Source: Planctomonas deserti (GTDB taxonomy: Bacteria; Actinomycetota; Actinomycetes; Actinomycetales; Microbacteriaceae). From it: a stretch of DNA of 64,000 nucleotides. The position numbers and the translations under genes are program-made. The notes beneath the pieces were generated by a model. The model had not been told where the DNA came from. It did not search any database and saw only the letters and a program-made list of their open reading frames with translations. The stretch is from the NCBI RefSeq assembly GCF_003067705.1, contig NZ_QANL01000004.1, forward strand, positions 452,121-516,120, written 5' to 3'. Positions 61,450-64,000 of the stretch are shown here, one piece after another. Within the stretch, counting starts at the first letter, position 1. The number at the start of each line of letters is the position of its first letter.

Positions 61450-61716
61450 TCAGGAGCCGTGCCGGTACCACTCGTCGCGCAGGCGCTGCCGGTGCTCGGG
61501 CTCGAGGGTGAACCAGCGGACGCCCACGATCGCCCCCTCGAGCGCCATCAGGGCGCTCAGGCAATCGTGCAGGCCGCGCTCCTCCATGCGGCGGCAGGCC
61601 TCGATCGAGCCCACCTCGCGCAGGTCCTCGATGCTGGCGATGCCGACGGCGCGGAGGTCGGTCGCGAGGTGCGGACCGATGTTCTCGCTGTCCTCGAGCG
61701 TTGCCACAGCACTCAT
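61450..61716 (-). CDS. TfoX C-terminal-like helix-hairpin-helix protein
   Basis: 88 residues starting MSAVATLEDSENIGPHLATD. The pattern NIGPHLATDLRAVGIASIEDLREVG resembles the TfoX/Sxy C-terminal domain, a helix-hairpin-helix-like module. The frame is also open upstream to an ATG at 61914, which would add a Gly/Tyr/Phe-rich 66-residue extension. I prefer 61716 because the fold begins there, but the Shine-Dalgarno is weak (GGGGGA), so the longer form is possible. Function in this context unknown. Confidence 0.65.
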   Translation of the reverse strand: MSAVATLEDSENIGPHLATDLRAVGIASIEDLREVGSIEACRRMEERGLHDCLSALMALEGAIVGVRWFTLEPEHRQRLRDEWYRHGS

Positions 61717-61734
61717 GGTCCCCCACTCGGCGGG

Positions 61735-61850
61735 ACCACCGCGACCCCTGTGTTCGCCGGGATTTCCGTACCCGCCGAATCGCCCGTGCTCGCCGACCTG
61801 CCCGTACTGGCCGACGTTCCCGTACTGGCCGAATCGGTCGGACCCGTCAA
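61735..61850 (-). repeat. Imperfect 15-bp repeats upstream of TfoX-like gene
   Basis: Several degenerate units of the type GGCCAGTACGGGAACGTC (minus strand) repeat without frameshift and would encode FGQYGNVGQYGQVGEHGRFG if translated. They could be a low-complexity N-terminal arm of the TfoX-like protein or a non-coding tandem repeat. Confidence 0.5.
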
Positions 61851-61900
61851 ACCACCCCGACTCGCCGCGATCCGCGCGCTCCTCCGGGTCACGCGACGGA

Positions 61901-62908
61901 TCAGGCGACCGCATCCCTCACCAGCTCGTGCACGTAGTCGAGCTTGCGGGCGATCTCGGCCGTGATGACGAAGGGGTACAGGTCGTCCTTGCCCATCGAG
62001 CGGTTCACCGAGTTGAGGGCGAGCGTGAAGCCGTGCCAGCGGCCGAGCACCTCGGACATGGAGAGTTCCGCGACGTCGGTCGCACCGGACGCATGGATGC
62101 TGCCGGCGAGCGGCTCCGGCACGCCGTGCGGGCCCGCGACGTGAATGCCGACCGCGGCCGCGGTCTCCAGCGCATCGGCGATGTGCAGGTAGTGCGCGAA
62201 GCTCTCGGCGAAGTCTTCCCAGGGGTGGGTGGTCGCGTAGTGCGAGATGTGGGTCAGCGCCCAGTCCTCGTCCGCGCCGTCGCCGTAGTGGGCGTCGAGC
62301 GCCTTGCCGTAGTCCTGGCGCTCGTCGCCGAAGAGGCGGCGGAACGAGTCGAGCGGCGCCTTGCCGTCCACGAGCACCTGCCAGTAGTAGTGGCCGATCT
62401 CGTGCCGCACGTGGCCGAGCATGGTCCGGTACGGCTCGCCGAGCTGAATCCGCAGGCCCTCGCGGTGCGGGTCGTTCGACTCGGACAGGTTGATGGTGAT
62501 CACCCCGTCCGCGTGACCGGTGAGCACCTGCTCGCCGTTCCTGGGCGCGAGCATCTCGAACGCGAGACCCGTACCGCCGCGCCGGGGATCGATCGGCAGG
62601 GTCAGGTGAAGCAGCTGGCGGATGAGCCGGCGCTTGGCGAACTCCGCCACGGTGAGCTGGCTCATCGCCAACGGGTCGTCGCCCTCGGGGCGGGCCGTGG
62701 TGAGGGCGCAGGAGCGGCAGGGCGAGCCGTAACCCGGGGACACCCAGTTGCAGCCGATGCCCACCCGGTACACGCAGAGGCTGCGGCCCTCCGCGAGCAC
62801 GATCTCGTCGGTCTCAGGGTCGTACGCGAGCTCAGCGCCGCACTGCAGGCACCCCTTGTCCTCGAACTCGACCCAGGTGACGCTCTGGGGACATGCGAAA
62901 ACGCGCAC
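61901..62908 (-). CDS. Putative zinc-binding metallopeptidase
   Basis: 335 residues. An N-terminal zinc ribbon-like part has Cys6, 20, 23, 45, 53, 64 and 67; the peptidase part contains HEIGHYYW (169-176), the HExxH motif, and WEDFAESFAHYLHIADALETA downstream. Family members (COG4307-like) are often found with ATP-grasp/alpha-E/transglutaminase genes. It may hydrolyse the amide product of that system (inference). GTG start with AAGGAAGG upstream. Confidence 0.87.
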   Translation of the reverse strand: MRVFACPQSVTWVEFEDKGCLQCGAELAYDPETDEIVLAEGRSLCVYRVGIGCNWVSPGYGSPCRSCALTTARPEGDDPLAMSQLTVAEFAKRRLIRQLLHLTLPIDPRRGGTGLAFEMLAPRNGEQVLTGHADGVITINLSESNDPHREGLRIQLGEPYRTMLGHVRHEIGHYYWQVLVDGKAPLDSFRRLFGDERQDYGKALDAHYGDGADEDWALTHISHYATTHPWEDFAESFAHYLHIADALETAAAVGIHVAGPHGVPEPLAGSIHASGATDVAELSMSEVLGRWHGFTLALNSVNRSMGKDDLYPFVITAEIARKLDYVHELVRDAVA

Positions 62909-63022
62909 GGAATCCCTTCCTTCTCGATCGCCGCGACCGGAAAGGACGCCCTGCCATCCTGACAGCGCCCGCCCCCCGCTGCGTCCGCGCGCCCCGTCAC
63001 CGCGGTACCGCCTCCCCCGTCG

Positions 63023-63270
63023 GTTGCTGAGCCAGCACGGTCGCTGAGCTTGTCGAAGCGGCGTGAGGTGCGTTGCGTCCCTTCGACGGGCTCAGGGACC
63101 GAGAGGGGTGCCGCCGATCGGCGCCGGTCGTTTCCGAGAGCTTCGCGAGCAGCGACTGCATGCGGATCGCCGGGCTCTCGAAGCGAGCCCGCCTTCCCTG
63201 CATACGGTCGCTGAGCTTGTCGAAGCGACGTGAGGGGCGTCGCGTCCCTTCGACAGGCTCAGGGACCGTG
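63023..63270 (-). repeat. Composite repeat next to second DUF222 gene
   Basis: Reading the minus strand from 63270: type A (63265-63245), type B (63229-63207), a spacer with GTCGCTGCTCGCGAAGCTCT (near 63155) and GACCGGCGCCGATCGGCGGC, type A (63098-63078), type B (63060-63041, imperfect). The order and much of the spacer match 7433-7650. The interval 62909-63309 holds no gene besides this. Confidence 0.75.
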
Positions 63271-63309
63271 GGGTCAGCGAGCCCGTCACTGGTCGCGGTG
63301 AGAGCATCA

Positions 63310-64000
63310 TCAGGTGCCGAGTGGGGCAGGGTCCGGCGCGCCCTCGCGGGCTGGCGGTCGGAGGCGGTGTCGGCGGGCGTTCCAGTCCTGGACGGCTCTG
63401 CTCTTCGTCGCCAGGTGCCGAGGTTCGCGCGTCGGGCTGATCGACCTGGGCGGAATGAGGGTGTACTGCCCGCCGGTTCGGCGGATGTCCCAGCCGTTGT
63501 TGTGGAGCAGTAGGTGGTGGTGCTTGCAGAGCAGGACGCCGTCGGCGATGTCGGTCTTGCCGTGGTCTCGTTTCCACTGGTTGATGTGGTGGGCCTCGCA
63601 CCAGGATGGTGGTCGGTCGCAGCCGGGCCACATGCACCCGCCGTCCCTTACCGCGAGTCCGATGCGCTGGCGGGCGGTGAAGAGGCGCTGTTCGCGACCG
63701 ACGTTGACGCACTGGCCGTCGTCGTCTAGGACCACCGCCACCGTTCCGGATGAGCAGACCTCTCGGCGGATCGTCCCGATGCTCACTGCTTCGCCGGTGT
63801 CCTGGATCGATCCGTGGCCTTCGCCGGAGTCGAGGCTCTCCTTCGTCACGATCACCCGGACCGCGGGTCGCCTGGACCCGTACACCTGTCCCGGGTCTGC
63901 GTCCGCTCCGATGCGCAACAGCTCGAGGAATCCGTCGGCGGCGAGGCGGTCGGTGGATCGCGGGTCGTTGACGATCGCGTCGATCCGTGCCCGGTCCTCC
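63310..64000 (-). CDS. DUF222/HNH endonuclease domain protein, 5' part beyond window
   Basis: 230 C-terminal residues are visible; the frame is open to the window end (it begins EDRARIDAIVNDPRSTDRL). The HNH part is intact: CMWPGC, AHHINQW and CKHHHLLLHNNGW. It is about 85-90% identical in protein to the C-terminal half of the gene at 5733 (by eye), while the DNA differs mainly at third codon positions, indicating an old duplication under selection. Inverted relative to the first copy and followed by the same composite repeats. Confidence 0.9.
   Translation of the reverse strand, partial: EDRARIDAIVNDPRSTDRLAADGFLELLRIGADADPGQVYGSRRPAVRVIVTKESLDSGEGHGSIQDTGEAVSIGTIRREVCSSGTVAVVLDDDGQCVNVGREQRLFTARQRIGLAVRDGGCMWPGCDRPPSWCEAHHINQWKRDHGKTDIADGVLLCKHHHLLLHNNGWDIRRTGGQYTLIPPRSISPTREPRHLATKSRAVQDWNARRHRLRPPAREGAPDPAPLGT

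Noticed and set aside
5733..64000. Composite transposon bounded by the two DUF222/HNH genes
   Set aside because: No transposase, terminal inverted repeats or target duplications; genes between look like ordinary chromosomal operons.
1..64000. tRNA, rRNA and riboswitch search by eye
   Set aside because: No convincing cloverleaf, rRNA motif or known riboswitch core was noticed; a covariance search would be needed to exclude small RNAs.

Overview
The window is very GC-rich, gene-dense DNA from an actinobacterium, most likely a member of the Microbacteriaceae. The support is the DUF222/HNH (13E12-type) paralogues, many ATGA/GTGA overlapping gene starts, frequent leaderless-looking starts (TANNNT 6-7 nt before the start codon), a stand-alone LigC plus LigD-type polymerase pair, and several actinobacterial MoxR/DUF58/DUF4129 and ATP-grasp/alpha-E/transglutaminase genes. 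No rRNA, tRNA, CRISPR array, transposase or phage gene was seen.

Layout. 1-5434 (+): an Amadori-compound (fructosamine) type operon with an amino-acid ABC permease and ATPase, a Gfo/Idh/MocA oxidoreductase, an FAD oxidoreductase, a FrlD-like kinase and a FrlB-like SIS deglycase. 5435-7650: a nested hairpin, a DUF222/HNH gene and a tandem ~200-bp composite repeat. 7671-9976: a small protein, a J-domain/NERD protein and a patatin. 10033-15342 (-): a sugar ABC transporter and a large beta-helix glycoside hydrolase-like protein. 15506-25382 (+): nine almost entirely overlapping genes for sugar-acid catabolism. 25422-27573 (-): mutarotase, lactonase and aldose dehydrogenase.

27664-30234: UspA, an SDR and an HpcH/HpaI aldolase with a low-complexity insertion. 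30306-30736: a dense array of 14-bp palindromes between convergent genes. 30797-34241: VOC protein, two aldo/keto reductases, NAD(P)HX epimerase. 34488-38790 (-): a MoxR/DUF58/DUF4129 cluster. 38823-44173: a FadR-type regulator facing a PLP enzyme and a second sugar ABC transporter. 44163-55134: ketopantoate reductase-like protein, PAP2-lipid kinase fusion, VOC, AKR, a giant membrane patatin, azoreductase, and the NHEJ ligase and polymerase around a K+ channel. 55190-62908 (-): secreted beta-helix protein, MFS transporter, then transglutaminase, alpha-E, circularly permuted ATP-grasp, TfoX-like protein and zinc metallopeptidase. 62909-64000: the same composite repeats and a second, inverted DUF222/HNH gene running off the end.

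How the genes fit. 15506-27573 can encode a complete oxidative route for a D-threo-aldose (D-arabinose is the best chemical fit; L-fucose-type sugars are alternatives): mutarotase, AKR 1-dehydrogenase, amidohydrolase lactonase, enolase-superfamily dehydratase, FAH-family 2-keto-3-deoxy acid dehydratase and alpha-ketoglutarate semialdehyde dehydrogenase, probably controlled by the FadR-type regulator at the end of the operon. In the middle sits an unexplained module: a CaiB-type CoA-transferase, a solute-binding-protein fold without any signal peptide, and a crotonase. That module, the palindrome array at 30.3-30.7 kb and the covarying repeat family around the DUF222 genes are the most novel observations.
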